45,142 bases of DNA from Eubacteriales bacterium (GCA_030524135.1 JAUNHA010000018.1:1-45142); one strand, 5' to 3'; counted from the stretch's first letter, positions 1-8,994 are shown. Notes: a model not told the origin generated them from the letters alone. Numbers and translations are program-made.

Positions 1-301
1 GAGGGGTGCTCTCTCTATCTTTTTATTCAACTGACTACTTCTTTACTCTAACATTACTTATCCTGCATATATGTCTATGCCTTCTGTCTATCCTGAACGG
101 AGAAACGCGTCCGGAGAGACTGCGCAAAAAATCATCTCAGTTTGAAATATAAAAGAAAAAGTTTTGTAAAACCAAACAAACATCTTGCTTTTATACGGAA
201 AATCTGTATAATAGCAGATGTTTGTTTTTATATACGAAAAGTTTAGTATCAGAAAACCGGTCAAAGAGGCAATTGGCTGCCGGGAGGACAGGGGGCTGAA
301 A
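1..301. other. Upstream intergenic stretch of the pot locus
   Basis: No gene is supported here. The first 160 bases show no convincing coding frame or structure. Bases 174-227 hold an inverted repeat around a core promoter, listed separately. An ATG at 218 is in frame with the regulator but lies at the expected transcription start, so it cannot easily be a translation start. Confidence 0.6.
174..227 (+). promoter_or_regulatory. Core promoter bracketed by a perfect inverted repeat
   Basis: Seen directly: AAACAAACATC at 174-184 and its exact reverse complement GATGTTTGTTT at 217-227. Between the arms lie TTGCTT (185-190), a 16-base spacer and a perfect TATAAT (207-212). The predicted transcription start falls at about 219, inside the right arm. 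Inference: this is an operator, probably autoregulatory, for the adjacent XRE-cupin repressor. Confidence 0.75.
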
Positions 302-835
302 ATGGATATTGGAAGAAAAATCAAAGAGCTTCGCGTATGCAATGATCTGACGCTGGAGGAGCTTGCGTCAAGAAGCGAACTCACAAAAGGGTTTTTATCA
401 CAGGTGGAGCGAAACCTGACGAGCCCGAGCATTTCAACGCTTGAGGACATTCTGGAGGCGCTCGGTACCAATCTGTCAGAGTTTTTCAAGGATGACAAGG
501 AGGAAAAGGTCGTCTTCCAGACGCAGGATTTTTTCGTGGATGAGAAGGACGAATACACGATCGAATGGATTATCCCGAACGCGCAGAAAAATGAGATGGA
601 GCCGATTCTTCTGACCTTGCATCCGGGACAGAAGAGCCGCGAGATGATGAGCCATAACGGCGAGGAATTCGGGTATGTGCTGAAGGGCTCAGTGGTTCTT
701 GTGCGCGGCAATAAAAAATACAGAGTACGCGCAAAGGAAACCTTTTATATCAGCGGCCGGGCAAGCCATTACCTGCAAAATCAGGGTACAACAGATGCAA
801 AGGTGCTGTGGGTGACGACGCCGCCGATGTTTTAA
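302..835 (+). CDS. XRE-family regulator with C-terminal cupin (PuuR-like)
   Basis: A 177-residue DNA-binding regulator. The first 65 or so residues form an XRE helix-turn-helix (IKELR, LTLEELASR, LTKGFLSQVE, SISTLEDI). The C-terminal half is a cupin barrel, with the LHPGQ and GEEFGYVLKG-type strands typical of PuuR-like regulators. The start at 302 is preferred over an in-frame ATG at 218 because it follows a purine-rich site (GGGAGGACAGGGGG) and leaves the promoter outside the gene. The family senses small molecules through the cupin and often controls polyamine genes. Its position 34 bases before potA makes polyamine-responsive control of this operon and of itself the simplest reading (inference). 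Confidence 0.88.
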   Translation: MDIGRKIKELRVCNDLTLEELASRSELTKGFLSQVERNLTSPSISTLEDILEALGTNLSEFFKDDKEEKVVFQTQDFFVDEKDEYTIEWIIPNAQKNEMEPILLTLHPGQKSREMMSHNGEEFGYVLKGSVVLVRGNKKYRVRAKETFYISGRASHYLQNQGTTDAKVLWVTTPPMF

Positions 836-869
836 ATAACTGGAAATTATTCATACGGGAGAACAGGGA

Positions 870-2453
870 ATGGAAAAGAAAAAACTGATTGAATTTCGAA
901 ATATCGTCAAGGAATTTGACGGACAGCTCGTTCTGAAGGGCATTAATCTCGACATTTATGAAAATGAATTCGTAACGCTTCTCGGCCCCTCGGGCTGCGG
1001 AAAGACGACGCTTCTGCGTATTCTCGGCGGTTTTCTCGAGTGTGATGAGGGGACGGTGACATTTGACGGACAGGATATCAGCAAGGTGCCGCCGTACAAG
1101 CGCGAGCTCAACACCGTATTCCAGAAGTACGCGCTGTTCCCGCATATGAGCGTTTATCAGAACATTGCATACGGCCTTAAGATCAAAAAGATGAGCAAGG
1201 ACGTCATCGAGCAGAAGGTCATGAAGATGCTGAAGCTCATCGGACTTGAGGGCTATGAGAATAAAAATGTGACTCTGCTTTCCGGCGGCCAGCAGCAGCG
1301 CGTGGCGATCGCGAGAGCGCTTGTCAACGAGCCGCATGTGCTGCTCCTCGACGAACCGCTCGGCGCGCTTGATCTGAAGCTTCGCAAGGAGATGCAGTAT
1401 GAGCTGAAGCGCATCCAGCAGGAGGTCGGAATCACGTTCATCTTCGTCACGCACGATCAGGAAGAGGCGCTTACGATGTCCGATAAGATCGTCGTCATGA
1501 AGGCAGGAGAGATCCAGCAGGTCGGTACGCCGGAGGATATTTACAATGAGCCGGTCAATCGCTATGTGGCGAATTTCATCGGAGAGAGCAATATCATTCC
1601 GGGCCGTATGATCGAAGACCGCAGAGTGCGTTTTGATGACAAGACCTTTGACTGTGTGGATTTCGGCTTCAAGCCGAATCAGCCGGTCGATGTCGTGATC
1701 AGACCAGAGGATCTGGATATCGTTCCGGTTTCCGAAGGAAAGCTCACGGGTACCGTGGACAGCGTGCTGTTTAAGGGTGTACACTATGAGCTTGTGGTGG
1801 AAACCGTGCCCGGTACGCATGTGACGGTTTCCATGCGCATCATCAAAAACAATGAGGTTTCCTCTGAAAACGGTAAGGAGAAGATCAGTGCCAATGATTT
1901 CTTTGTGGACATTGAGGACATGAAGGATATGGACGACAAAGACATCATCGCGCGTGCGGATGCGCAGGCATGGAATCCGGAGACGGACGAATACATTTCC
2001 ATCAACCGCATCGAATATGATCTGAAGCCTGAGGAGGGCGAGTATCCGGTTACCTTTGAGACCGCAGCGGGAACAAAGATCCAGAAGACGATCTTTGTTG
2101 TAAACCAGCCGGTAGTCCGCAATGAAAAGGCGGGTGAGGCGGTCAGCGCCTTCAATTTCTTTAAGACGGTGGATGAGATCGAGGAATCGGTTGCGCTCGA
2201 TACGGACTTAAAGACCTGGGCAAACGCGCAGGGCTGGAAGCTGAACAACGAGGATGAGGCTGTCGATATTTACGTGGACTATGACTTTGATCCGGAAAAG
2301 ATCCGGACAGGCGGTGTATACAGGATCACATTCTCAACGACCGGACGTGAATTTAAGGTAAAGACGACGGACTATATCGAGGAAGGGCAGGAGGTCGGAC
2401 TTACCTTCCAGCCGGAAGACATTCACGTCATGGAAAAGATGATCATGGGATAA
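870..2453 (+). CDS. potA: Spermidine/putrescine ABC transporter ATPase PotA with tandem insert
   Basis: ATP-hydrolysing subunit of a polyamine importer, acting on the inner membrane face. Visible motifs: Walker A GPSGCGKT (39-46), signature LSGGQQQ (137-143), Walker B LLLDEP (158-163) and switch His195. A TOBE-like region starts near 240. At 527 residues it is about 150 longer than usual PotA (about 350-380). The excess lies between about 336 and 502 as two diverged repeats (336-414 and 420-502). Each has a helical NxFF start, a W-containing middle and a GxYxxTFxT strand resembling a bacterial Ig-like beta-sandwich. The reading frame is open throughout, and the final strand ([14 protein letters not shown]) is typical of the end of a PotA TOBE domain, so this looks like an insertion rather than a fusion at the end. 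First gene of potABCD. Confidence 0.93.
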   Translation: MEKKKLIEFRNIVKEFDGQLVLKGINLDIYENEFVTLLGPSGCGKTTLLRILGGFLECDEGTVTFDGQDISKVPPYKRELNTVFQKYALFPHMSVYQNIAYGLKIKKMSKDVIEQKVMKMLKLIGLEGYENKNVTLLSGGQQQRVAIARALVNEPHVLLLDEPLGALDLKLRKEMQYELKRIQQEVGITFIFVTHDQEEALTMSDKIVVMKAGEIQQVGTPEDIYNEPVNRYVANFIGESNIIPGRMIEDRRVRFDDKTFDCVDFGFKPNQPVDVVIRPEDLDIVPVSEGKLTGTVDSVLFKGVHYELVVETVPGTHVTVSMRIIKNNEVSSENGKEKISANDFFVDIEDMKDMDDKDIIARADAQAWNPETDEYISINRIEYDLKPEEGEYPVTFETAAGTKIQKTIFVVNQPVVRNEKAGEAVSAFNFFKTVDEIEESVALDTDLKTWANAQGWKLNNEDEAVDIYVDYDFDPEKIRTGGVYRITFSTTGREFKVKTTDYIEEGQEVGLTFQPEDIHVMEKMIMG

Positions 2454-2477
2454 CGGAAGGACAGGGGGAGAAATAGA

Positions 2478-3323
2478 ATGAAGAAATTTCCTCAGCTTGC
2501 GGTTCCATATATCGTATGGAGCGCGATCATGCTGCTGCTCCCGATGCTGCTGATTTTCTTTTATTCGATTACGAATCAGGGCAACAGCATCGTGTCATTT
2601 ACGCTGACGCTGCAGCATTTTCATAAATTTTTTACGGATCCGGACTTTCTTCTGATCCTCTGGAGGTCCATTGCGATCGCGGTGAAGACGACGCTGATCT
2701 GCGTACTGATCGGCTATCCGGTTGCTTATTTTATCGCCAACAGCAGTGATCGTGCGCGGAATCTCCTGATCCTTGTGATCACGATTCCGATGTGGATCAA
2801 TATGCTTGTCCGCACCTATGCGTGGATCGGCATTCTGTCCGACGGCGGCATTCTGCAGAGCTTCCTTTCCCTGTTCGGTCTGGGGGATGTGGAGCTGATG
2901 TATACCGAGGGTGCGGTGCTTCTCGGAATGGTCTACAATTTCATTCCGTTTATGATCCTGCAGATCAATACCTCGCTCAGCAAGATGGATAAATCCCTGC
3001 TCGAGGCAAGCTCTGATCTCGGCGCGGACGGCGTGCAGACCTTTGTGCGGGTGACGCTGCCTTTGTCTCTGCCGGGCGTTGTGAGCGGCATTACACTCGT
3101 GTTCCTGCCGGCGGTAAGCTCCTTCTTCATCCCGAAGCTCCTCGGCGGCGGACAGTTCTTCCTGATCGGAAATGTAATCGAAAACCAGTTCATTACGGTC
3201 GGAGAATGGAATTTCGGAAGCGCGATCTCGGTGATCATGGCGATCATTATGATGCTCAGCATGTATCTGGTAAGAAGACTTGATAAGGACAATACGGCGG
3301 AAAGGAGGGTGACAGGCGTATGA
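2478..3323 (+). CDS. potB: Spermidine/putrescine ABC transporter permease PotB
   Basis: Membrane permease of 281 residues with about six hydrophobic segments, the first at about residues 8-30. The cytoplasmic EAA loop that contacts PotA is visible as LLEASSDLGADGVQTF followed by VTLPLSLPGVVSG. RBS AGGGGGAG precedes the start, 24 bases after potA. It pairs with PotC to form the translocation channel. Its stop overlaps the potC start (ATGA). Confidence 0.94.
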   Translation: MKKFPQLAVPYIVWSAIMLLLPMLLIFFYSITNQGNSIVSFTLTLQHFHKFFTDPDFLLILWRSIAIAVKTTLICVLIGYPVAYFIANSSDRARNLLILVITIPMWINMLVRTYAWIGILSDGGILQSFLSLFGLGDVELMYTEGAVLLGMVYNFIPFMILQINTSLSKMDKSLLEASSDLGADGVQTFVRVTLPLSLPGVVSGITLVFLPAVSSFFIPKLLGGGQFFLIGNVIENQFITVGEWNFGSAISVIMAIIMMLSMYLVRRLDKDNTAERRVTGV

Positions 3324-4138
3324 AAAAGAAACGCAGAACCGGCGGGAAACTGCTGATGGCACTGATAATCCTGTTTTTCTATCTGCCGATCATCTTCATG
3401 GTGGTATTTTCCTTTAATGACAGCAAATCCCTGACGCATTTCACGGGCTTTTCCCTGCGCTGGTACGAGCGTATGTTTAAAAACCGGGAAATGATGGATT
3501 CGCTCTACACGACGATCACGGTGGCACTGATCGCGACAGCGGTTTCGACGGTGCTCGGAACGATCAGCGCGATCGGTCTTTCAAAATCGAGAAAGATCGT
3601 GCATGATCTCGTGATGCAGGTCAACGATTTTCCGCTTATGAACCCGGAGATCGTGACGGCGATCGGTCTTATGCTTTTATTTATTACATTTCACGTCGAG
3701 CGCGGTTTTATGACGATGCTGCTTGCGCACATCGCGTTCTGTACGCCGTATGTGATCCTCAGCATTATGCCGAAGATTCGCTCGCTTGATCCGAACCTTG
3801 CGGACGCGGCAATGGATCTCGGCGCGACGCCGTGGATGGCGCTGACATCCGTGATCGTGCCGCAGATCATGCCTGGTATTTTCTCAGGCGCGCTGATCGC
3901 ATTTACCATGTCCTTTGACGATTTTATTATCTCTTATTTCGTTACGGGACGCGGCGTGAAGAACCTGAGCATTATGGTCTATACGATGAGCAAGCGCGTC
4001 AATCCGAGTATCAATGCGATCTCGACGCTTGTTGTGGCGCTGATTACGATTGCGCTGATCGTTGTAAATGTTGTGCCGATCATCCGGGAGAAACAGCGCC
4101 TTAAGGCAGACCGCAGGGAAGCCGGAGCAAATAAATAA
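3320..4138 (+). CDS. potC: Spermidine/putrescine ABC transporter permease PotC
   Basis: Second permease, 272 residues with about six membrane segments. It starts MKKKRRTGGKLLMALIILFF, with positive residues before the first helix. The EAA loop is LADAAMDLGATPWMAL, followed by VIVPQIMPGIFSGALIAF. It overlaps potB by four bases, indicating translational coupling and equimolar synthesis. The 82-base gap to potD is A/T-rich and contains several AAATAAAT-type repeats of unknown role. Confidence 0.94.
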   Translation: MKKKRRTGGKLLMALIILFFYLPIIFMVVFSFNDSKSLTHFTGFSLRWYERMFKNREMMDSLYTTITVALIATAVSTVLGTISAIGLSKSRKIVHDLVMQVNDFPLMNPEIVTAIGLMLLFITFHVERGFMTMLLAHIAFCTPYVILSIMPKIRSLDPNLADAAMDLGATPWMALTSVIVPQIMPGIFSGALIAFTMSFDDFIISYFVTGRGVKNLSIMVYTMSKRVNPSINAISTLVVALITIALIVVNVVPIIREKQRLKADRREAGANK

Positions 4139-4220
4139 ATGTAAAAACAAATAAATGCGGAAAAATAAATACGGGAAGAGAATAAAGAAACCGAAAAATG
4201 TTCGGAAGAGAGGATAAGAG

Positions 4221-5315
4221 ATGATAAGAAAAAATGCGGGAAGAATGATTGCGGCGGCTATGCTGGTTTCCTCGGCTGCGCTTTTGCTGGGAGGCTGCGG
4301 AAGCTCTTCAAAGGGAGAGTATGCCGGACAGACCCTGCATGTTTATAACTGGGGTGAGTATACCGGGGAAAATCAGATCGCGGACTTTGAGGCACTTACC
4401 GGCGCGAAGGTCATCATGGACAATTTTGAATCGAACGAGCAGATGTATATCAAGGTGGCAAATGGTGATTCCTTTGACGTGCTCGTGCCGAGTGATTACA
4501 TGATCGAGCGGCTTAAGCAGGAGGATCTCCTCCAGCCGATCGACAAGAGCAAAATTCCGAATATGGATCAGCTTTCGGACGAGGTGCTGGGTTTCCCGTA
4601 TGATCCGGACAACGAGTATTCCGTGCCGTATTTCTGGGGTACGGTCGGTATCGTATATGACAAGACAAAAGTAAGCGAGGAGGATCTTGCGCGCGAGGGC
4701 TTTAATATTTTCCTGGATGAAAAATATAAGGGCGATATCTACCTCTACGATTCAGAGAGAGATTCGTTTATGATGGCGCTGAAGGCACTCGGATACTCCA
4801 TGAATACGAAGGATGAAAATGAACTGAACGAGGCTTATGAATGGCTGCTGCAGTGCGTTCGTACCATGGAGCCGGAGATCGTGACGGACGAGATCATCGA
4901 CAATATGGCGCAGGGCAGAAAGGCGCTCGGTCTGATCTATTCCGGAGACGCGGCATACGTGATGTCTGAAAATGAAGATATGGGCTATTATCTGCCGGAG
5001 AGCGGAACCAATGTATGGTCAGACGGTATGGTCATTCCGAAGAACGCGCAGAATGTTGCGCTTGCACATGAGTATATCAATTTCATCTGTGACTATGATG
5101 CGGCGCTCGATAATTCTGAGACGGTGGGCTATACCTCTCCGAATGCAGATGTGATGAAAGACCTTTCCTCCGAGGGCGGGGAGTATTACGGAATCAATGC
5201 TTATATCCCGCGTTCCGGTTATGAGAAGGATGAGGTGTTCACCTATGACGAGGCGACCAGAAAGGTGATCGCCGAGCTTTGGAGCAAGGTGAAGGTGGCG
5301 GCGTCGAACGCGTAA
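4221..5315 (+). CDS. potD: Spermidine/putrescine-binding lipoprotein PotD
   Basis: Extracytoplasmic binding protein of 364 residues. The N-terminus is a lipoprotein signal (MIRKNAGRMIAAAML..., lipobox LLGGC, Cys26). The mature part begins with the PotD-typical stretch LHVYNWGEYTGENQIADFE and contains FDVLVPSDYMIERL and VPYFWGTVGIVYD. It captures polyamines and delivers them to PotBC. Last gene of the operon, followed by a terminator. Confidence 0.95.
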   Translation: MIRKNAGRMIAAAMLVSSAALLLGGCGSSSKGEYAGQTLHVYNWGEYTGENQIADFEALTGAKVIMDNFESNEQMYIKVANGDSFDVLVPSDYMIERLKQEDLLQPIDKSKIPNMDQLSDEVLGFPYDPDNEYSVPYFWGTVGIVYDKTKVSEEDLAREGFNIFLDEKYKGDIYLYDSERDSFMMALKALGYSMNTKDENELNEAYEWLLQCVRTMEPEIVTDEIIDNMAQGRKALGLIYSGDAAYVMSENEDMGYYLPESGTNVWSDGMVIPKNAQNVALAHEYINFICDYDAALDNSETVGYTSPNADVMKDLSSEGGEYYGINAYIPRSGYEKDEVFTYDEATRKVIAELWSKVKVAASNA

Positions 5316-5392
5316 GTGCAGACGGCAGCTGGGACGGAGAAACTGCAGACAAGATCGACGAATGAGCGGAATAACAGATTGATTTAAAAGCT

Positions 5393-5437
5393 GGAGCTGT
5401 GAAAGATGAGAAATCATTTTTCACGGCTCCTGTTTTA
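5393..5437 (+). terminator. Rho-independent terminator of potABCD
   Basis: GGAGCTGTGAAA (5393-5404) pairs with TTTCACGGCTCC (5419-5430) with one G-U pair. TGTTTTA follows. Confidence 0.85.
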
Positions 5438-5463
5438 TGATGCATAAAAATAATATTTGGATT

Positions 5464-6321
5464 CTACATCATTTTTTCTGTGATAATCTGGGAGGTCTTC
5501 TTTTTATTTTCAAGCGCCCGTGCTCCAAGTTCTTTATACACTCTTGCATACAGGATATCGATTAAAAACAGCTGCGCTGTTTTGGCAGCGATTGAACCGC
5601 CCTCAAGGGGACCTTCGTTTGCCCCGCATAGAAGCAGCACATTGGAATAAGCGGCGGCAGGAGTTTTCGGAAACATTGTAATAAAGACGACGAACGCTCC
5701 GGCGTTATGACAGTTCTTTGCAATTTCAATGCAGTCTTTTGTAATTCCGGAGTTGCAGAAGATGATGGCAAGATCGCCTTTCCCCAGCAGAGCAGCCTGC
5801 GTGAGCTGGATATGGGCATCTTCATTGTAAATGATATTAGGGAGGATCTTTAAAAATTTATTGCGCGCTTCTCCGGCGCTGGTGCCCGAGCCGCCAAAGC
5901 CAAAGAAATTTATACTTTTAGCGGAAATCATGGCTTTTGCGACCCGCGAGACGGAAGGAAAATGAATTGTCTGGAAGGCATGTTCAAGAGCAAGGGAATA
6001 AGCCTGCAGAACTTTGGAAGCTGTATCCTGACAGTCTTCAGTCGCAGAGATATTAATCGGGTCTTTTTTCTGAGGTGTTTCCGGAGCACTCGTACTGAGG
6101 GCGAGCGAAAGCTTGAAATCCTGATATCCTTTCAAAGAAAGTGTTCGACAAAAACGGAAGACACTGGCTTCCCCGACATCGCAAAGCCGTGACAGATCTG
6201 TGATAGTTGCATTCAGCACCTGCTGCGGTGAAGAAAGAATAAAATCAGCTACTTTTTTTTCTGCCTTTGTCATTTTTGAATAGCGGCTGGTAATTTCAGC
6301 TATCAGATTTGCGGTAGCCAT
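5464..6321 (-). CDS. RpiR-family regulator (HTH plus SIS domain)
   Basis: A 285-residue regulator. Residues 1-77 form an RpiR HTH (YSKMTKAEKKVADFIL, ATITDLSRLCDVGEASVFRFCR). The C-terminal half is a sugar-phosphate-binding SIS domain (INFFGFGGSGTSAGEA, AIIFCNSGITKDCIEIA). The start at 6321 is chosen because AGGAGGT lies seven bases upstream; a longer frame to 6405 has no such support. It is transcribed away from the amino-sugar operon. RpiR proteins in such clusters sense amino-sugar phosphates, so this is the likely local regulator (inference), acting on the boxes at 6380, 6535 and 6586. Confidence 0.9.
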   Translation of the reverse strand: MATANLIAEITSRYSKMTKAEKKVADFILSSPQQVLNATITDLSRLCDVGEASVFRFCRTLSLKGYQDFKLSLALSTSAPETPQKKDPINISATEDCQDTASKVLQAYSLALEHAFQTIHFPSVSRVAKAMISAKSINFFGFGGSGTSAGEARNKFLKILPNIIYNEDAHIQLTQAALLGKGDLAIIFCNSGITKDCIEIAKNCHNAGAFVVFITMFPKTPAAAYSNVLLLCGANEGPLEGGSIAAKTAQLFLIDILYARVYKELGARALENKKKTSQIITEKMM

Positions 6322-6379
6322 AGAAAGACCTCCTGAATGTGATGATAATATTGTAACACATAAAATATCTATAATAAAA

Positions 6380-6394
6380 TAAAAAAAATTTTCA
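6380..6394. promoter_or_regulatory. Operator-like box 1
   Basis: TAAAAAAAATTTTCA differs at one of 15 positions from box 2 (6535). It lies between the divergent rpiR and binding-protein genes. Base composition here is very A/T-rich, so chance similarity is possible. Confidence 0.45.
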
Positions 6395-6496
6395 TTTCTG
6401 CACATGATTTATAATTACGCATAGAAAGGCTTATAAAACCGGAAAAATAAAAATATGCTACAAAAAAATAAAAGAAAATCTGTAAAATAGTGACAA

Positions 6497-6525
6497 TTGC
6501 CAAAATACGAAGTGAATGTTAATAT
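6497..6525 (+). promoter_or_regulatory. Promoter of the amino-sugar operon
   Basis: TTGCCA (6497-6502), a 17-base spacer and TAATAT (6520-6525). The expected start is near 6532, directly before operator-like box 2. Confidence 0.6.
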
Positions 6526-6534
6526 TTTTAAAAA

Positions 6535-6549
6535 TGAAAAAAATTTTCA
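6535..6549. promoter_or_regulatory. Operator-like box 2
   Basis: TGAAAAAAATTTTCA has perfect TGAAAA/TTTTCA arms. It sits at about +3 to +17 of the predicted transcript, a classic repressor position. Confidence 0.55.
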
Positions 6550-6585
6550 AAAAGGCAACAAAGAAGGGGAAAGAAATTGGAAAAA

Positions 6586-6600
6586 TGAAAAGAATTTCCA
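6586..6600. promoter_or_regulatory. Operator-like box 3
   Basis: TGAAAAGAATTTCCA matches box 2 at 13 of 15 positions. It lies 26 bases before the binding-protein start, in the untranslated leader. Confidence 0.5.
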
Positions 6601-6626
6601 GTTTCAAAAAGGGAAGGAGAAGAACT

Positions 6627-7934
6627 ATGAAAAAAAGAGCAGTGAGTATCATGCTGTGTGCAGCTATGGCTGCATCGATTGCATCAGGCTGCAGCAGTAA
6701 GTCTGAGGCACCGGCACAATCGGCGGCAGGAGGGGATAAGCCTTATGCCGGGGAAAAATTGACTGTGCTGTACATGTCCAGTGTTTATGCGGATGCGGCA
6801 AAGGCGATCGTGGATGAGTTTGAAGAGAAGACCGGGGCAACAGTAGAGGTGGTCGATTTCCCGTACACGACCCTTCATGAAAAGGCGCTTCTTGACCTGA
6901 CAAGCGGAACAGGATCTTATGATGTAATTGATGTGGCAAGTCAGTGGGATGGCGAATTTGCCCCGTATATGACGGACCTTTCTTCATTGATTGAACGTGA
7001 TGGTTTCAAAACGGATGAATTCATAGAAAAGGTATTTGAGAATTCAGGAATGTGGCAGGGAACGATTACCGGTATCCCAAATGCAAGTACGCCGCAGTTG
7101 TTTGCATACAGAACAGACCTTCTTCCGGATGGAATTCCGGATACATGGGAAGAATATCGCAAGGTGGCTGCCGAGCAGACGAAACCGGATGAGGGAATAT
7201 ATGGTATTTCCGTATCTGCAACGACCGGACAGCTGGGAGGCGTATTTGATTATGTGCTCTGGTCAATGGGAGGTTCCTGGGCGGACGAAGACTGGAATAT
7301 AACCATTGATTCTCCGGAGACAAGAGCTGCGCTTGAGCATCTGAAGGAGATCCAGAATTATGCAGATCCGGCTATTTTATCCTGGGGAACGGAAGAATCG
7401 ATCAAGGCATTCCTCGATGGAAAAGCAGCAATCTGTGAGACCTGGCCAACGCTTGGGCTGGTACAGGCAGCAGATGATGAAACACAGTCCAAGGTTGCAG
7501 GCAAGTGGGCTCTGGATGTTATTCCGCACGATAAGACTGGTGTAACGCTTCTCAGCGCATGGGATCTTTCAATTCCGGCAAGCTCGAAAAATCAGGATCT
7601 TGCATGGGAATGGGTTAAGATGTACACCAGTGCAGAAAATCAGAATAAGTTCTATGAAGATTATGGCATTTTATCTCCGAGAAAGGCATTCTGGGAACAG
7701 GATGGCATCAAGGGAACTTATATGGATACGGTCAGAGAGGCGCTTGATACGGCGAATATCTGGTGGAGAATTCCGGCATCAACAGAAGTTGACAGCATGC
7801 TGAATACAGTTGTCAGTGAATATATGTCCGGACAGATCGAGCTCGAAGAAGCGGTGAGCAAGATGCAGAGCGGTATTGAATCCGCACTTGACAGTGCACC
7901 GCCGGAGGAAGGCACGAAAAACTATAATCTGTAA
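6627..7934 (+). CDS. Sugar ABC transporter binding lipoprotein (family 1)
   Basis: Solute-binding lipoprotein of 435 residues. The start at 6627 follows GGGAAGGAGA and gives a clean signal peptide with lipobox IASGC (Cys22); upstream in-frame ATGs encode only a Lys-rich leader. The fold matches family 1 sugar-binding proteins (LTVLYMSSVYADAAKAIVDEFEEKTGATVEVV, ETWPTLGLVQAA, AWDLSIPASSKNQDLAWEWVKMYTS). Neighbouring NanE, NagA and NagB suggest sialic acid, ManNAc or a related amino sugar as ligand (inference). First gene of the operon, followed by an intercistronic hairpin. Confidence 0.88.
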   Translation: MKKRAVSIMLCAAMAASIASGCSSKSEAPAQSAAGGDKPYAGEKLTVLYMSSVYADAAKAIVDEFEEKTGATVEVVDFPYTTLHEKALLDLTSGTGSYDVIDVASQWDGEFAPYMTDLSSLIERDGFKTDEFIEKVFENSGMWQGTITGIPNASTPQLFAYRTDLLPDGIPDTWEEYRKVAAEQTKPDEGIYGISVSATTGQLGGVFDYVLWSMGGSWADEDWNITIDSPETRAALEHLKEIQNYADPAILSWGTEESIKAFLDGKAAICETWPTLGLVQAADDETQSKVAGKWALDVIPHDKTGVTLLSAWDLSIPASSKNQDLAWEWVKMYTSAENQNKFYEDYGILSPRKAFWEQDGIKGTYMDTVREALDTANIWWRIPASTEVDSMLNTVVSEYMSGQIELEEAVSKMQSGIESALDSAPPEEGTKNYNL

Positions 7935-7963
7935 AAAATCAATAGGAAACGGATAAAGTTTCG

Positions 7964-8001
7964 ACTGCCTGTAGTATGAATGACATGATGCTGCAGGCAG
8001 T
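7964..8001 (+). other. Intercistronic hairpin after the binding-protein gene
   Basis: ACTGCCTGTAG (7964-7974) pairs with CTGCAGGCAGT (7991-8001), one G-U pair, with a 16-base loop and TTTT just after. Likely a 3' stabiliser or leaky terminator that raises binding-protein output over the permeases (inference). Confidence 0.7.
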
Positions 8002-8070
8002 TTTCCAAATAGTCCTGAAAAGGGGAAAATGGGGCTGAAATACGTTGAGTTAGAAAGGATAGTTGATAGA

Positions 8071-8994
8071 ATGGCTGCAAAAAATCGTGCAAAAGGAACA
8101 GGTGCCGCACGAAAAAAGAGAAGAGGAGACCGGTTTGCTTCATGGATGTTTTTGACACCAACGCTGATCTTCCTTGGAATCACGGCACTGCTTCCGCTCT
8201 TATATTCTGTTTATTTAAGCTTTTTTAAACTTAAACTGAATCTGCCGAATGCGGATCCGGAATTTATCGGTCTTGGAAATTATATCCAGATGTTTACCGA
8301 TTCGACGCTGAGAACCAGTGCCGGAAATACGCTTCTTTTTGCGGTTGTTTCCGTCGCGCTTGAGGTTATCATAGGCTTGTTTGTAGCGATGGCTCTTTGC
8401 TCGGATAAAATGTGGGCACGTATCTGTACTTCGGTTTTTTTGATTCCGATGATTATGGCTCCGGTTGCTGTTGGTACACTGTGGCGTATGATGCTGGATT
8501 CATCAACCGGTATTGTTAACTATTTGCTTGGATTTTTAGGCGTACCGAGTATTACCTGGCTGAGCAGTCCAAAAACAGCGATGATATCAGTCATTCTTGT
8601 AAACGTCTGGCAGCTGGTTCCCTGGGTGGCGATTATTTGTGCGGCTGGGCTCAAGGCGCTTCCGGCAGATTGTCTGGAAGCAGCAACGGTTGACGGGGCA
8701 ACCAATGGGCAGATTTTCAGAAAGATAATTTTGCCTATGATAAGCCCTGTGCTTACCGTAGTTGTTATGCTCAGGTTTGTCGATGCATTTAAGGTTTTTG
8801 ATACAGTGTATGTCATGACAAACGGAGGACCGGGAAGTTCGACAGAGATGCTTCCGAACTATATTTATAAGCAGGGTCTCAGGTTTTTTAATGCCGGTTA
8901 TTCGGCATCGCTTGCAATTGTGTTCGTAGTTGTCATGACCGTTGTAACGGTGGCCTTCTTAAGACTTCGGGATAAAATGGAGGAAAATCTGTGA
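8071..8994 (+). CDS. Sugar ABC transporter permease (MalF/UgpA type)
   Basis: Inner-membrane permease of 307 residues with six predicted membrane segments (the first about ASWMFLTPTLIFLGITALLP). The EAA loop is LPADCLEAATVDGATNGQIF followed by ILPMISPVL. Start choice is uncertain. ATG 8071 has AAAGGA 11 bases upstream; ATG 8029, 14 codons earlier, has AAGGGG only three bases away. No ATPase gene follows, so a shared MsmK-type ATPase elsewhere is expected (known for this transporter family). Confidence 0.87.
   Translation: MAAKNRAKGTGAARKKRRGDRFASWMFLTPTLIFLGITALLPLLYSVYLSFFKLKLNLPNADPEFIGLGNYIQMFTDSTLRTSAGNTLLFAVVSVALEVIIGLFVAMALCSDKMWARICTSVFLIPMIMAPVAVGTLWRMMLDSSTGIVNYLLGFLGVPSITWLSSPKTAMISVILVNVWQLVPWVAIICAAGLKALPADCLEAATVDGATNGQIFRKIILPMISPVLTVVVMLRFVDAFKVFDTVYVMTNGGPGSSTEMLPNYIYKQGLRFFNAGYSASLAIVFVVVMTVVTVAFLRLRDKMEENL

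Noticed and set aside
218-301. Longer N-terminus for the XRE-cupin regulator (ATG at 218)
   Set aside because: It would begin at the predicted transcription start with no ribosome site, and the added 28 residues do not match the family.
750-1820. Open frame of 356 codons on the minus strand opposite potA
   Set aside because: Antisense to the clear ABC ATPase motifs of PotA, with no ribosome site or family signature.
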